Assembly: GCF_000025885.1 (NCBI RefSeq)
Contig: NC_014011.1
Coordinates: 806,001 to 870,000, forward strand
Direction: 5' to 3'
Origin: Aminobacterium colombiense DSM 12261
GTDB lineage: Bacteria; Synergistota; Synergistia; Synergistales; Aminobacteriaceae
Length of the DNA stretch: 64,000 nucleotides
In this document: positions 1 through 9,693 of the stretch, piece after piece
Layout: each line of letters opens with the position of its first letter
Position numbering within the stretch: position 1 is the first letter of the stretch
Position numbers and translations under genes: made by a program
Notes under the pieces: generated by a model
Databases searched by the model: none
The model's input: only the letters and a program-made list of their open reading frames with translations
What the model was told of the DNA's origin: nothing

Positions 1-1
1 A

Positions 2-481
2 CTCTTCCGTATAAATAAATGGGGTTTTACAGCTTTATTGGCATGTTTCTTGCTGACAGGAGGGGGGGCTATTTATTGTTGCCATCAGAAGGCAATAGAA
101 CTTGACAGTCAAATAGCGGCGAAAAGGCAAAATATAAATAAGGTTTTGTCTGTTAAAAAGAACTTGGCAATGAAACAGAAAGATCTCATTAAAACATGTT
201 CTTTACGTCTTGAGGCATCAAGTTGCCACAAAAATAACCATTCAGAAGTGTTGCGGTTTTTGATAAATTCCATTCCAGATAGTGTTGTGTTAGACCAAAT
301 ACAATTTAAAAGAGAAGAAATGCTCCTCAGTGGGGAAGGCGAGGGTAGGGAGATTTTTATTTGGGGAGAAGAGTTGTATAAAAATCTTTACCTTCAGGAC
401 ATAAACTATCCGCATTTTTCTAAAAATGGAGAACGATCCAATTTTAAATTAAGATTGCTTTTCGTTAAATTGGAGGAATAG
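2..481 (+). CDS. PilN-like pilus/secretion inner-membrane protein, 5' truncated
   Basis: The reading frame is open from the first bases of the window, so the true start lies upstream. What remains is a short cytoplasmic tail, one hydrophobic segment (LLACFLLTGGG region) and then a helical, probably coiled-coil stretch leading into a small C-terminal domain. This is the architecture of PilN/GspL-C-type proteins that form the inner-membrane platform with PilO and PilP. Sequence similarity alone is weak. The assignment rests mainly on topology and on the order PilN-PilO-PilP-secretin. Only 2 nt separate it from the next gene. Confidence 0.6.
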   Translation, partial: LFRINKWGFTALLACFLLTGGGAIYCCHQKAIELDSQIAAKRQNINKVLSVKKNLAMKQKDLIKTCSLRLEASSCHKNNHSEVLRFLINSIPDSVVLDQIQFKREEMLLSGEGEGREIFIWGEELYKNLYLQDINYPHFSKNGERSNFKLRLLFVKLEE

Positions 482-483
482 TT

Positions 484-993
484 ATGAAAAGACAGAGAAT
501 TATTTTTCTGTCCTTCTATAGTGCAGGTATCCTAGCCGTACTTTGTATAGTTATAGGGCTATGTTTTTTGTGTAACGATCTGCGTTTCATGAAAAATAAA
601 ATTACCAGGCTTTTAGAAAAAGAACAGCATATACAAAATGACGCTTCCCTTTTGCTTAAAGACAACAACCTTTTTAAGGAAGTTCTGGCCCGCCATGAAA
701 AAGAAATAACACAGTCTTGTTTAGGAGAGAGAAAATCCTCTCTAGAGTGGCTATCTGATATCACCGATAAATGTAGCCTGATTCTTTTAGATCTGCGACA
801 AGATTCTTCTGCAGGTGAAGTTGTTATTTTAAGTGCAGAAGGCCCTTATCGCGAGTGTGTTTCCTTTATAGAGGAACTTGAGGCTTCCAGTTCACCATTC
901 CTCATTCATTCAGGAGAGCTCTCCAAAGGTGAAAACGGAGATCGTCTAAAACTTTATTTAGAGTGCAAAAAGAAGGACGAGAAGAATGTCTAA
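484..993 (+). CDS. PilO-like pilus/secretion assembly protein
   Basis: A 169-residue bitopic protein. One transmembrane helix spans about residues 8-30, followed by a charged, probably coiled-coil stretch (about 31-75) and a compact C-terminal domain. PilO and GspM proteins have this plan and pair with PilN/GspL in the periplasm to align the secretin with the inner-membrane motor. The last bases overlap the next start by 8 nt, indicating translational coupling. Identification is by topology and position; I see no diagnostic residue motif. Confidence 0.55.
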   Translation: MKRQRIIFLSFYSAGILAVLCIVIGLCFLCNDLRFMKNKITRLLEKEQHIQNDASLLLKDNNLFKEVLARHEKEITQSCLGERKSSLEWLSDITDKCSLILLDLRQDSSAGEVVILSAEGPYRECVSFIEELEASSSPFLIHSGELSKGENGDRLKLYLECKKKDEKNV

Positions 994-1528
994 AAAACAT
1001 TTTTTTATAAAAATTGCCATTTCAGCTTTTTTTCTAGCAGGAATTTGTTGTTTTATTTGCTGCATAAGTGTATGGTTGCCCTCTTTATCTCTTGCTCCTT
1101 ACAGCGAAACACATACTTTATCTATGGACGAGACCACTTTAGCGCAGCATGAATATAATATAAAACTTGCCAGAAACCTGCAGGCAGCTCTTGAGGGAAC
1201 CCAGGTGCCTAAAAAAGATGAGGATTCTTCTTTGCTCTTTGCTGTCCCCCGCAGGAGTACTCCATTTTTTCATGATGCAAAAGAAACAGACGCCATAGAA
1301 GAAGACTTAGAGACACCTTTGATTCTTAAAGGGGTTATAGTAGGTCAAACGGGTAGATTTTCCCTTCTTGACGAGGAAGGCGGAGAAAAAGGACTTCTCG
1401 TGAAAGAAGGGGATGTTCTATATGACGGAAAAGTAAAAGTGATACATATTTCACTAGATGTTATGAATTTAGAAATAGAACAAAAATGTACCCAGAAATT
1501 GAAAATAGGAGGAACGTCTAATGAATAG
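986..1528 (+). CDS. PilP/GspC-like periplasmic linker protein
   Basis: A 180-residue protein with an N-terminal membrane anchor (about residues 8-33), a variable linker, and a small beta-rich C-terminal domain (about 108-170, LILKGVIVG... LLVKEGDVL) resembling the homology region of PilP/GspC proteins. That domain contacts the N0 domain of the secretin and links it to the inner-membrane complex. The end overlaps the secretin start by 8 nt. It has no lipobox cysteine, so it resembles GspC more than lipoprotein PilP. Assignment is moderate, supported by the neighbours. Confidence 0.55.
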   Translation: MSKKHFFIKIAISAFFLAGICCFICCISVWLPSLSLAPYSETHTLSMDETTLAQHEYNIKLARNLQAALEGTQVPKKDEDSSLLFAVPRRSTPFFHDAKETDAIEEDLETPLILKGVIVGQTGRFSLLDEEGGEKGLLVKEGDVLYDGKVKVIHISLDVMNLEIEQKCTQKLKIGGTSNE

Positions 1529-3191
1529 AAATCGCCTCCTTCTTCGTATTTGGGGAACGTTCATATTGATAGTGCTTTTGTGCGTTGTAAAGAACAGTCA
1601 GCTTTATGGAACGGAGAAGGGAACTATGACAGGTGTATCTGTAGAGCAAGCTCAGCATGATAAGGTCACCGTTTATGTTGGGGGACAAAATTTGCCTAAA
1701 CCAGAAATAGTGGAGATAAATAAACAAAAAACAATTTTGAAGTGGAGAAATGTTGTTCTTCCCTCTACCACATGGAATCGTGATTATGAAGGGCCACTTC
1801 TGTTAAGCATCAATGTCATGCAGAAAGAAGGATACATAGAAATGAGCGTCTTGCACAAAACAGGATTAAAACTTAATCTCCATAAAGCCGATGGGGAAAA
1901 GCGGTCCTCCAGTTGGTGTTTTACATTGCAAAGAGAGGGGGCAGAGGAGCAAGGCTCTTATAGGGGGAAAAGACAATATCATGAGTTGCAATCAGGGGAA
2001 GGAGCATTTTTGCCTATATCCGAAAAAATGGCCTCTGAGTCTGTCTCTCTTTCTCTTCGCGATGTTTTGCTGCCTGACGCTTTTCGCCTCTTTGCCGAAT
2101 ATTGGGATATGAACCTTATCTTGGATGATTCCGTCCCCGAGAGAAAAACCACAATAATTTTAAAAGAAATTTCAGCCAGCCAGGCTTTTTTTTATCTCCT
2201 CCGTTCGAATGACCTCCGATTTGTTGCTTTGGGCGACAAAACTCTTTGGGTTGGAAAAAAAGAAAATTTAGGGGAAATATTAGGTTTGACAGAAACAAAA
2301 TCTTTCAGGCTGGCCTACAGCGATATCGCTAGCACCGCAAAAATGGTCAAACAGGCTACTGGGGTTCAAAAAATTGTGGAAGATGAAAGATTAAACACTC
2401 TTTATGTAACTGCTGATAGAGAGCAACTTCTGAAAGTGGAGCGATACGTTGAACTTATAGACCGTCCAGGGAAGCAGGTTATGATCGAGGCCAGGATTGT
2501 TGAGATAGCAGACCGCGCCTCACATGAGGTTGCGTCGTGCCTGGAATCAATTTATAAACACTGGATGCTGGAATATAAAGGCAGAGGGACTCCTGGTCGA
2601 ATAGGGTACAGTGATTCTTACAGCGAAGGGATGTTTGGTGAAGACATAACTTCCCTTTCTGGTACAGTAAAAAAATTGGACGCCTTAATATCAACCCTTG
2701 AAAAGGAAGAAAAGGGGCACATTCTTGCAGAGCCGTCAGTTATAACTATCGAGGGAACGAAGGCAAGAATACAGCTTGTTCAAAAGTATCCATACGTATC
2801 GACACGTGATGAGGCGGGCAATCCTACATATGTTTCAGAGGAAGTAGGGCCTCAACTTGAAATAACTCCTTTTGTAGGAAGGGATGAGATCATAACTATT
2901 AAGCTTGTTATAAAAACGGGTGAGGTTGTTTCATGGAGGGAGGGAGCCAGAGGCGAAACATATCCGGAGACAAGTACAAGGCAAGTGGAAACCCAGGTGC
3001 GAGTTCGAGATGGGGAGCCTTTCGTCATAGGAGGATTATTTAAAGAACTAAAAAGGGGAAACCAATATAAGTTTCCCCTTCTTGGGGATATTCCCATTTT
3101 AGGTTCGTTGTTTTCGACTCAGTATACAGAAAAAGAAAAGAACGAAGTGATTATAATTGTTATACCCCATATACTGTCTATACAGACATGA
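1521..3191 (+). CDS. Secretin, PilQ/GspD family outer-membrane channel
   Basis: This 556-residue protein begins with a hydrophobic signal (about 5-25). A non-conserved region follows, then an STN/N0-like domain (about 175-245), an N1-like ring domain (about 258-320) and the secretin beta-barrel domain to the C-terminus. The barrel carries the family signature VETQVRVRDGEPFVIGGL followed by PLLGDIPILGSLF. Secretins form the outer-membrane gate for type IV pili, type II secretion or DNA uptake, so the organism is diderm. It is short for PilQ and has no visible AMIN domain. It is the last gene of the pilN-pilO-pilP-like operon; no terminator follows before the tRNA promoter. Confidence 0.9.
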   Translation: MNRNRLLLRIWGTFILIVLLCVVKNSQLYGTEKGTMTGVSVEQAQHDKVTVYVGGQNLPKPEIVEINKQKTILKWRNVVLPSTTWNRDYEGPLLLSINVMQKEGYIEMSVLHKTGLKLNLHKADGEKRSSSWCFTLQREGAEEQGSYRGKRQYHELQSGEGAFLPISEKMASESVSLSLRDVLLPDAFRLFAEYWDMNLILDDSVPERKTTIILKEISASQAFFYLLRSNDLRFVALGDKTLWVGKKENLGEILGLTETKSFRLAYSDIASTAKMVKQATGVQKIVEDERLNTLYVTADREQLLKVERYVELIDRPGKQVMIEARIVEIADRASHEVASCLESIYKHWMLEYKGRGTPGRIGYSDSYSEGMFGEDITSLSGTVKKLDALISTLEKEEKGHILAEPSVITIEGTKARIQLVQKYPYVSTRDEAGNPTYVSEEVGPQLEITPFVGRDEIITIKLVIKTGEVVSWREGARGETYPETSTRQVETQVRVRDGEPFVIGGLFKELKRGNQYKFPLLGDIPILGSLFSTQYTEKEKNEVIIIVIPHILSIQT

Positions 3192-3228
3192 TTACATGGG
3201 CCGCTTACAACGACATGTAGTCAATCCC

Positions 3229-3257
3229 TTGACAGAACTTAAAGAGCTCCTTATAAT
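3229..3257 (+). promoter_or_regulatory. Sigma-70 promoter for the tRNA-Leu/fMet/Met cluster
   Basis: A perfect -35 TTGACA (3229-3234) and a perfect -10 TATAAT (3252-3257) are separated by exactly 17 bp. The -10 lies 12 bp before the tRNA-Leu 5' end, as expected for a stable RNA promoter. Confidence 0.92.
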
Positions 3258-3269
3258 GTCTGAGTGCTG

Positions 3270-3358
3270 GCCGGGCTGGCGGAATAGGTAGACGCACGGG
3301 ACTTAAAATCCTGGGGACAGAAAAGTCCGTGCGGGTTCGAGTCCCGCGTCCGGCACCA
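3270..3358 (+). tRNA. tRNA-Leu (anticodon UAA)
   Basis: Acceptor stem GCCGGGC pairs with GTCCGGC (one G-U). The anticodon loop CTTAAAA gives TAA. There is a long class-II variable arm, the T-arm GCGGG TTCGAGT CCCGC is intact, and CCA is encoded. First gene of a three-tRNA transcript. Confidence 0.96.
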
Positions 3359-3398
3359 CAATGTACTTAATTTGGGTTTTAGTTATGTCTATATAGAT

Positions 3399-3479
<81 letters not shown>

Positions 3480-3556
3480 GGCGGTGTAGCTCAGATGGCT
3501 AGAGCATGCGGTTCATACCCGCAGTGTCACTGGTTCGATTCCAGTCACCGCCACCA
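3480..3556 (+). tRNA. Elongator tRNA-Met (anticodon CAU)
   Basis: The cloverleaf is complete: acceptor GGCGGTG/CACCGCC, anticodon loop TTCATAC, T-arm ACTGG/CCAGT, encoded CCA. CAU could also mean Ile2 (lysidine-modified). The acceptor and anticodon-stem sequence closely resembles the Bacillus elongator tRNA-Met, so Met is preferred. Confidence 0.88.
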
Positions 3557-3570
3557 AATATGAATTCATA

Positions 3571-3603
3571 GGCGGGGGACCCATCTCCCGCCATTTTTGT
3601 TTC
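3571..3603 (+). terminator. Intrinsic terminator after the tRNA cluster
   Basis: GGCGGGGGA pairs with TCCCGCC around a short loop and is followed by ATTTTTGTTT. It separates the tRNA transcript from tilS. Confidence 0.85.
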
Positions 3604-3627
3604 ACCTCTTTTCTGGGAGGTGGCTGA

Positions 3628-5040
3628 ATGGTTGAAATGAAAGGTTTAGAAAAACAACTTCCATATGAATTATCACTTCCATATTTGAGGGATCAATTCT
3701 GGGCTGTAGCCAGAAAACAGGGCTGGGCAGAAAAGATAGGACCAGCTGTAGTTGCCGTTTCTGGTGGCAGTGACTCTGTTGCTCTGCTCTGGTTCTTTGT
3801 GCAATTCTGGCCTGGAAAGGTTATCGTGGCTCATTTGGAGCATGGCATTAGAGAAAGAAGTTCAATAGAAGACGCGGCTTTCGTAAAAAAGCTTGCAGAG
3901 GCATGGGGTTGCGAATTCGAGATAGAGCATGTTGTTGTCCCACGCCTTTTACGCAAGGGTGAGAGTCTAGAAGAAGGAGCGCGAAGGGTTCGCTACGATT
4001 TTTTTGAGCAGATAGCGGCTTCAGAAGGAGCAACAGTTGTTGCGCTTGGCCATACAGCTGATGATATAGCAGAAACACTGTTATTCAATCTTTGCCGTGG
4101 GTCAGGTCCCTTCGGACTTGTAGGCATACCCGAGGTCCGGGGACAATTTATACGCCCCCTCTCTGGATGGTGGCGAGAAGACTTAAGGCGTCTTTTGCAG
4201 GCTCGCGGAATTTGTTGGAGAGAAGACCCTACAAACCTTGACACAACCTACGTCAGGAACCGCATCCGTCATGAAATTATTCCATTGCTTGAAAGAACAA
4301 TAAATTCCTCTACGCGTCAACATTTTGTCGATTTCGCTCAGGATATGCAGGAATTCCGCCGACGTGAAGAGAAGCAGGGAGAGTTGCTTGTTCAATGGGG
4401 CAAAGAAAATGTTCCTTTCTCTATGTATGGGACCACACTTTCATTTGTTCGTTCCCTCTCAGAGCAGGAACAGGCTTGGTTTATTCGGGCTATTGGAAGA
4501 AATTTGAGTCTTAAAACATTGACAAGGAATCGCCTTACATCCCTGATTGCAACTTTAAAAACTTCTGGTCGGTGGTTATTTCAATGGGAAAATAAAGCTT
4601 TTATTTGTTGTGGTTCAGGTTTTATGGTATGGATAAACCCAAAACTCTTGTATAATACTCACGCTATATCTAAAGAGATTGTTTTTAAAGGAGACAGGGG
4701 TGTGTTTTTATGGGGCTACTGGAAGGTGCATTGGGAAAAGAAACAGCACTTTTCAGGATCCTTGACGTCTTCTACAGGAAGGTTTCAAGAGGCTTTCCCT
4801 TTGGAGTTGGGGAGCAGCCTCATTGTTTCACCTGCAGATAGTGAGTCTTCTAGCCTGAAAAATAGGAAAATGAAAAAAATACCCTGGTGGTTACAGAAAA
4901 TATGGCCGGTTTTTTCAAAAAGTGAAAAATGGCAGTGGATACCTTTTGAAGGCACTTTTTCTGACAAAGCGTATCATGGAGGAGCACAGATAATTTTGAG
5001 GCTTGAGCCTGTGGCATCGGCGCTGGAGGGAGTACAATAG
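3628..5040 (+). CDS. tilS: tRNA(Ile)-lysidine synthase
   Basis: TilS converts C34 of the CAU-anticodon tRNA-Ile to lysidine using ATP and lysine, so that the tRNA reads AUA. The N-terminal PP-loop ATP-pyrophosphatase motif SGGSDS is at residues 45-50. Typical TilS blocks follow: HLEHGIR near 73, LGHTADDIAETLL near 140, and EDPTN...RNRIRHEIIP near 202. The 470-residue length suits forms with central and C-terminal tRNA-binding domains. The start is preceded by GGGAGGTG. It lies directly downstream of the tRNA-Met genes, which carry the CAU anticodon it must discriminate against. Confidence 0.95.
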   Translation: MVEMKGLEKQLPYELSLPYLRDQFWAVARKQGWAEKIGPAVVAVSGGSDSVALLWFFVQFWPGKVIVAHLEHGIRERSSIEDAAFVKKLAEAWGCEFEIEHVVVPRLLRKGESLEEGARRVRYDFFEQIAASEGATVVALGHTADDIAETLLFNLCRGSGPFGLVGIPEVRGQFIRPLSGWWREDLRRLLQARGICWREDPTNLDTTYVRNRIRHEIIPLLERTINSSTRQHFVDFAQDMQEFRRREEKQGELLVQWGKENVPFSMYGTTLSFVRSLSEQEQAWFIRAIGRNLSLKTLTRNRLTSLIATLKTSGRWLFQWENKAFICCGSGFMVWINPKLLYNTHAISKEIVFKGDRGVFLWGYWKVHWEKKQHFSGSLTSSTGRFQEAFPLELGSSLIVSPADSESSSLKNRKMKKIPWWLQKIWPVFSKSEKWQWIPFEGTFSDKAYHGGAQIILRLEPVASALEGVQ

Positions 5041-5041
5041 A

Positions 5042-5620
5042 ATGGAATATGTTGTTTCAGACATACTTCTGTCAGATGAAGTTATACATCGTAGGGTAAA
5101 GGAACTTGCTAAACAGATAAGCAAAGATTATGCTGGGAAAGAGCTTGTTACAATAGGCATATTGAAAGGTGCGGTTATTTTCCTTTCAGATCTTATCCGT
5201 TACATAGATCAAGATGTAGACGTAGTCATGGACTTTATGGCAGTTTCTTCCTATGGTGATTCCACCAAAACGAGTGGTATTGTTAAAATAACGAAGGATA
5301 TTGATATAAACATAAGGGGAAAAAACGTGTTGATCGTAGAGGATATTGTGGATAGTGGTTTAACCTTGTCTTATCTCATTCGTATGATGGGAGAGCGAGA
5401 ACCGGAGAGTATACGGGTGTGTGTGTTGCTTGACAAAGAGGAACGGCGCAAGGTACCGGTCAATGTAGATTATAAAGGATTTGACATCCCTGATAAGTTC
5501 GTAGTGGGGTATGGTCTGGACTATGCAGGGAAATGGCGGAACTTGCCATCGATCCATATGGTTGATATATATATGAATAGCCCCGAAGAGGGAAAATCAA
5601 TGAGAGGCGGCGATATTTAG
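5042..5620 (+). CDS. hpt: Hypoxanthine phosphoribosyltransferase
   Basis: A 192-residue purine-salvage enzyme that makes IMP/GMP from hypoxanthine/guanine and PRPP. The PRPP-binding signature VLIVEDIVDSGLT is at about residues 96-108. GILKGAVIF and the flexible-loop region SSYGDSTKTSG are also present. I take the ATG at 5042 rather than an upstream in-frame codon, because GGAGGGA lies at proper distance and the protein then begins just before the conserved core. It starts 1 nt after the tilS stop. The tilS-hpt-ftsH order is common in Gram-positive and related phyla. Confidence 0.95.
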   Translation: MEYVVSDILLSDEVIHRRVKELAKQISKDYAGKELVTIGILKGAVIFLSDLIRYIDQDVDVVMDFMAVSSYGDSTKTSGIVKITKDIDINIRGKNVLIVEDIVDSGLTLSYLIRMMGEREPESIRVCVLLDKEERRKVPVNVDYKGFDIPDKFVVGYGLDYAGKWRNLPSIHMVDIYMNSPEEGKSMRGGDI

Positions 5621-7539
5621 TGGGCCGATTGATCAAGAATCTCGGGTTGTACCTGATTCTCGTAGTACTTGTAGTAAGCCTTGTAAACGTTTTCTTATCA
5701 CCAGCTCAAAGTCCACAGCAGGCGGAAGTAATCACGTACTCCGAGTTCCTGACTGCAGTAGATACAGGACAAATTAAAAGCGTTACGATAAAAGAAAACA
5801 CCGTATCCGGCCGCTTTATTGACGGCAGAAGTTTTCAGGCTGAGGTTGTAGGGACAGGAGATCTTGCTAAAGAAATAGCAGGGAAAAATGTTAATGTCCA
5901 GGTAGAACCACCACAGAAAACCCCATGGTGGGCGACAATGATTTCTTCTTTCTTCCCTACGTTGCTGTTAATAGGAGTGTGGATATTCTTCCTCTACAAC
6001 ATGCAGGGTGGCGGGGGGAAGGTCATGAATTTCGCAAAAAGCAAGGCGAAGCTTTTTCTTGATAACCGTCCTAAAGTCACCTTTGACGACGTGGCTGGAT
6101 GCGATGAGTCCAAAGAAGAACTGAGTGAGGTCATCCAGTTTCTTCGAGATCCGGGAAAATTCAGGGCCTTAGGGGCGAAAGTGCCTAAGGGAGTGCTTCT
6201 TCTCGGACCTCCTGGTACGGGGAAAACATTGTTGGCTCGCGCTGCCGCAGGAGAGGCCGATGTTCCTTTCTTCAGTGTGAGCGGCTCGGACTTTGTAGAA
6301 ATGTTCGTAGGTGTTGGCGCAGCCCGAGTTCGGGATCTTTTCGAGCAGGCACGGAAATATCAGCCATGTATTATTTTTATAGACGAAATGGATGCTGTGG
6401 GCCGTCATCGTGGGGCTGGTCTTGGTGGCGGTCACGATGAAAGGGAGCAGACGCTGAACCAGCTTTTGGTTGAACTGGATGGATTTGATGAGTCTACGGG
6501 GATTATTCTCATCGCAGCCACAAACAGGCCGGATATCCTTGATCCTGCGCTTTTACGGCCGGGACGTTTCGATCGTCACATTGTCGTGGATCGCCCAGAT
6601 GTAAAAGGAAGAGAAGAAATATTGGCTGTCCATGTGAGGAACAAGAAGATAGCCGATGATGTGGATCTGGGGGTAGTGGCTCGTAGAACCCCTGGTTTTG
6701 TGGGAGCGGATCTTGCGAACCTCGTCAATGAAGCGGCCCTTTTGGCAGCTAGAGCTGGCAAAAGCCTCATTACCATGGCTGAGTTTGAAGAAGGGATAGA
6801 TCGTGTAATCGCTGGACCTGAGCGTAAGAGTCGCCTTGTTAGCGACAAAGAGCGAAGGATCATCGCGTTTCATGAAACAGGGCACGCTTTGGTGGCGAAG
6901 TATTTGCCCAATTGTGATCCCGTACATAAGATATCGATTATACCGCGAGGTCATATGGCTTTAGGGTATACGCTTCAGCTGCCTGATGAGGATCGTTTCC
7001 TAATGTCCAAGACGGAACTGACAAATCAGATTACAGTACTTCTGGGAGGCCGTGTGGCAGAAGAGCTCACTTTTGGTGACGTGACTACTGGTGCTGGGAA
7101 CGATCTTGACAGAGCTACTCAAATTGCAAGAAGGATGGTAACGGAATTTGGCATGAGCGATGCTCTTGGTCTCGTGAAGTTAGGACATAAACATCAGGAA
7201 GTCTTTTTGGGGCGGGACATCGCGGACGATAAAAACTATAGTGATAATGTTGCATACATGATAGACCAAGAAGTAAAGGCCATTATTGACGGCTGCTACG
7301 AAAAGGCCAAGCAGATTCTGACAGAAAAGAAAGAGCAGGTCGAAATGGTCGCTGAGACCCTTCTAGAAAAAGAAGTCATTGAAGGGAAAGAACTTGATGA
7401 ACTTCTGGGTTTCGTTACAGAAGAAGAGACCGAAGAGCAGGAAGAAAGATTGCTCCATGGCGACGTTAAAGAGAGCAAAAAAGAAGAGTTGAGACGAAAG
7501 GGAAGTACGAAGCCTGAAGTGGCAAGTAATCTTGCATAA
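5620..7539 (+). CDS. ftsH: ATP-dependent membrane zinc metalloprotease FtsH
   Basis: A 639-residue AAA+ protease that degrades membrane and regulatory proteins. Transmembrane helices lie at about 8-26 and 107-126. Walker A GPPGTGKT is at 196-203, Walker B IIFIDEMD near 251, and the zinc site HETGH at 418-422 (H418, E419, H422). The second region of homology ([19 protein letters not shown]) is intact. The GTG start overlaps the hpt stop by one base (TAGTG). The C-terminus is charged, as usual. A strong terminator follows. Confidence 0.97.
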   Translation: MGRLIKNLGLYLILVVLVVSLVNVFLSPAQSPQQAEVITYSEFLTAVDTGQIKSVTIKENTVSGRFIDGRSFQAEVVGTGDLAKEIAGKNVNVQVEPPQKTPWWATMISSFFPTLLLIGVWIFFLYNMQGGGGKVMNFAKSKAKLFLDNRPKVTFDDVAGCDESKEELSEVIQFLRDPGKFRALGAKVPKGVLLLGPPGTGKTLLARAAAGEADVPFFSVSGSDFVEMFVGVGAARVRDLFEQARKYQPCIIFIDEMDAVGRHRGAGLGGGHDEREQTLNQLLVELDGFDESTGIILIAATNRPDILDPALLRPGRFDRHIVVDRPDVKGREEILAVHVRNKKIADDVDLGVVARRTPGFVGADLANLVNEAALLAARAGKSLITMAEFEEGIDRVIAGPERKSRLVSDKERRIIAFHETGHALVAKYLPNCDPVHKISIIPRGHMALGYTLQLPDEDRFLMSKTELTNQITVLLGGRVAEELTFGDVTTGAGNDLDRATQIARRMVTEFGMSDALGLVKLGHKHQEVFLGRDIADDKNYSDNVAYMIDQEVKAIIDGCYEKAKQILTEKKEQVEMVAETLLEKEVIEGKELDELLGFVTEEETEEQEERLLHGDVKESKKEELRRKGSTKPEVASNLA

Positions 7540-7560
7540 CAGTACCATCTGATAATCTCT

Positions 7561-7592
7561 AAGCGTGCCCGCTTTTGTGGGCACGCTTTTTT
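7561..7592 (+). terminator. Intrinsic terminator after ftsH
   Basis: AAGCGTGCCC and GGGCACGCTT form a perfect 10 bp stem with an 8 nt loop, followed by a T run. It ends the tilS-hpt-ftsH unit. Confidence 0.93.
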
Positions 7593-7644
7593 ACTTTTCT
7601 AACGAATGATAGACTAGAGGGGTAACAAGAGGAGTTGAAACGTC

Positions 7645-9693
7645 ATGTCTGGAATTTTTAATTTGAAAGCAGATTGGGGACCTTCTGGAGATCAGCCTGA
7701 AGCTATAGAAAAACTTGTTGAATCCCTTAAAAATGGAACACGTTTCCAAACTCTCTTAGGAGTTACGGGGAGTGGAAAAACCTTTACTGTGGCAAATGTA
7801 CTGGCCCAGTTTGATCGTCCCGTTCTTGTTCTGGCTCATAATAAAACATTGGCAGCACAACTTTATACTGAGTTTAAAACATTTTTCCCCCACAATGCTG
7901 TCCATTATTTTGTAAGTTATTATGATTATTACCAGCCGGAAGCCTATATTCCCTCGAGTGACACTTATATAGAAAAAGATGCCTCTATCAATGACCGTAT
8001 AGAGAAATTGCGTCTTGCAGCAACGAAAGCTCTTGTTGAACGAAGGGATGTTATTGTTGTAGCTAGCGTATCTTGTATCTATGGCCTTGGAAAAAAGGAA
8101 ATGTACGAAGAAGTTATATTTCCCTTTGCTGTGGGGGAAAAATGGGATCGTAGAGGTTTTATGGAGCGGCTAATAGATAATTATTACGCTCGGAATGACA
8201 TGCTTCTTGAAGCAGGAAAGTTCAGGGCACGAGGAGATGTTCTTGAAATCTATCCATCCTATAGTGAAACGGCACTCAGAGTCGCTTTTTTTGACGATGA
8301 AATTGAACGCATTGATGAAATTGATCCCGTGAGTGGCCATACACTGAAACAGCTTCCTAAAGCTTCTATTTTCCCTGCCCAGCATTATGTTACAAGTCGA
8401 GATGCCATAGATAAAGCTATGGGGCAAATACAGCAGGAACTTGATGAGCAGCTTCACCTATTGAAAAAACAGGGGAAACTTCTCGAGGCACAACGTTTAG
8501 AGATGAGGACCCGATATGATATGGAGATGCTTGCAGAAGTGGGCTACTGCTCAGGCATAGAGAATTACTCGCGATATCTTGATGGCCGCAATCCTGGAGA
8601 ACCCCCTGGAACTCTTCTTGATTTCTTCCCCGATGATTTTATTATGGTAATAGATGAGTCTCACATTACCCTTCCTCAGGTGAGGGGCATGTATAACGGA
8701 GATAGGGCCAGGAAGACTACCCTCGTGGAAAATGGTTTTCGCCTCCCTTCATGTCTTGACAATAGACCTCTCAACTGGAGGGAGTTTAAAAAATATCTTC
8801 GTCAAGTTATTTTTATCTCAGCTACTCCTGGGGATTGGGAACGAGAAGTTTCCACCTGTGTAGCGGAACAGATAATTCGGCCCACTGGAGTGGTGGATCC
8901 TGAGGTAGTGGTGAGTCCTGCAACTGGACAGGTTGATGATCTCGTTGATAGACTGCGAGGTATCACAGCAAGGGGAGAACGGGCACTTGTAACGACATTA
9001 ACAAAAAAATCATCAGAAGATCTAGCTGAATACTTGGCAGATCTGCAGTTCAAAGTAAAATATATCCATTCGGAATTAAATGCTTTTGAGCGAGCAGAAC
9101 TCATACGTGATCTTCGAAGCGGAGAAGTTTCTATTCTTGTTGGTATTAACCTGCTGAGAGAGGGGATGGATCTTCCTGAGGTGTCGCTGGTGGCTATCCT
9201 TGATGCTGACAGAGAAGGCTTTCTCCGTTCTCATCGGTCGCTTATACAGATCATGGGGCGAGCGGCGAGAAACACGCGGGGGCAAGTTGTACTTTATGCC
9301 GATGTGGAAACAGAGAGTATTAGGACTTCTGTACAAGAGACTCGCAGGCGAAGAGAAATACAGATGCTTTTCAATGAAAAGCATGGCATTATACCTCAAA
9401 CTATTAGTAAAACAGTACAAAACCTTCTTCCAGAAGAATTTACTTCCGATGCTGTAAAATTAGAGAGCCGCAGGGGGAAAAGAACAAAAGAAGTTCAGGA
9501 ATACACCCATAGTGATCTAGAACGCCTCATGTGGGAAGCAGTAGAAAAACTTGATTTTGAAAAAGCCGCGCAAATTCGTGATATATTGACAGACTCAAAA
9601 GGGAAGGAGTGGCAGCGTGTTGCATCTTATCAGCATAAGAGGAGCAAGAGAGCACAATCTCAAAAATATAAACGTAACACTTCCAAAAAATAA
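7645..9693 (+). CDS. uvrB: Excinuclease ABC subunit B
   Basis: The DNA-damage verification helicase of nucleotide excision repair; it is loaded by UvrA and recruits UvrC. Walker A GVTGSGKT is at 39-46. The beta-hairpin region ([12 protein letters not shown]) and DEAD-like DESH are present, and helicase motif VI (QIMGRAARN) is near 535. The C-terminal UVR (UvrC-binding) motif is at about 622-650. After it comes a strongly basic tail of about 25 residues that overlaps the uvrA start by 77 nt. At 682 residues it is slightly long because of this tail. The start is preceded by AGAGGAG. Confidence 0.97.
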   Translation: MSGIFNLKADWGPSGDQPEAIEKLVESLKNGTRFQTLLGVTGSGKTFTVANVLAQFDRPVLVLAHNKTLAAQLYTEFKTFFPHNAVHYFVSYYDYYQPEAYIPSSDTYIEKDASINDRIEKLRLAATKALVERRDVIVVASVSCIYGLGKKEMYEEVIFPFAVGEKWDRRGFMERLIDNYYARNDMLLEAGKFRARGDVLEIYPSYSETALRVAFFDDEIERIDEIDPVSGHTLKQLPKASIFPAQHYVTSRDAIDKAMGQIQQELDEQLHLLKKQGKLLEAQRLEMRTRYDMEMLAEVGYCSGIENYSRYLDGRNPGEPPGTLLDFFPDDFIMVIDESHITLPQVRGMYNGDRARKTTLVENGFRLPSCLDNRPLNWREFKKYLRQVIFISATPGDWEREVSTCVAEQIIRPTGVVDPEVVVSPATGQVDDLVDRLRGITARGERALVTTLTKKSSEDLAEYLADLQFKVKYIHSELNAFERAELIRDLRSGEVSILVGINLLREGMDLPEVSLVAILDADREGFLRSHRSLIQIMGRAARNTRGQVVLYADVETESIRTSVQETRRRREIQMLFNEKHGIIPQTISKTVQNLLPEEFTSDAVKLESRRGKRTKEVQEYTHSDLERLMWEAVEKLDFEKAAQIRDILTDSKGKEWQRVASYQHKRSKRAQSQKYKRNTSKK

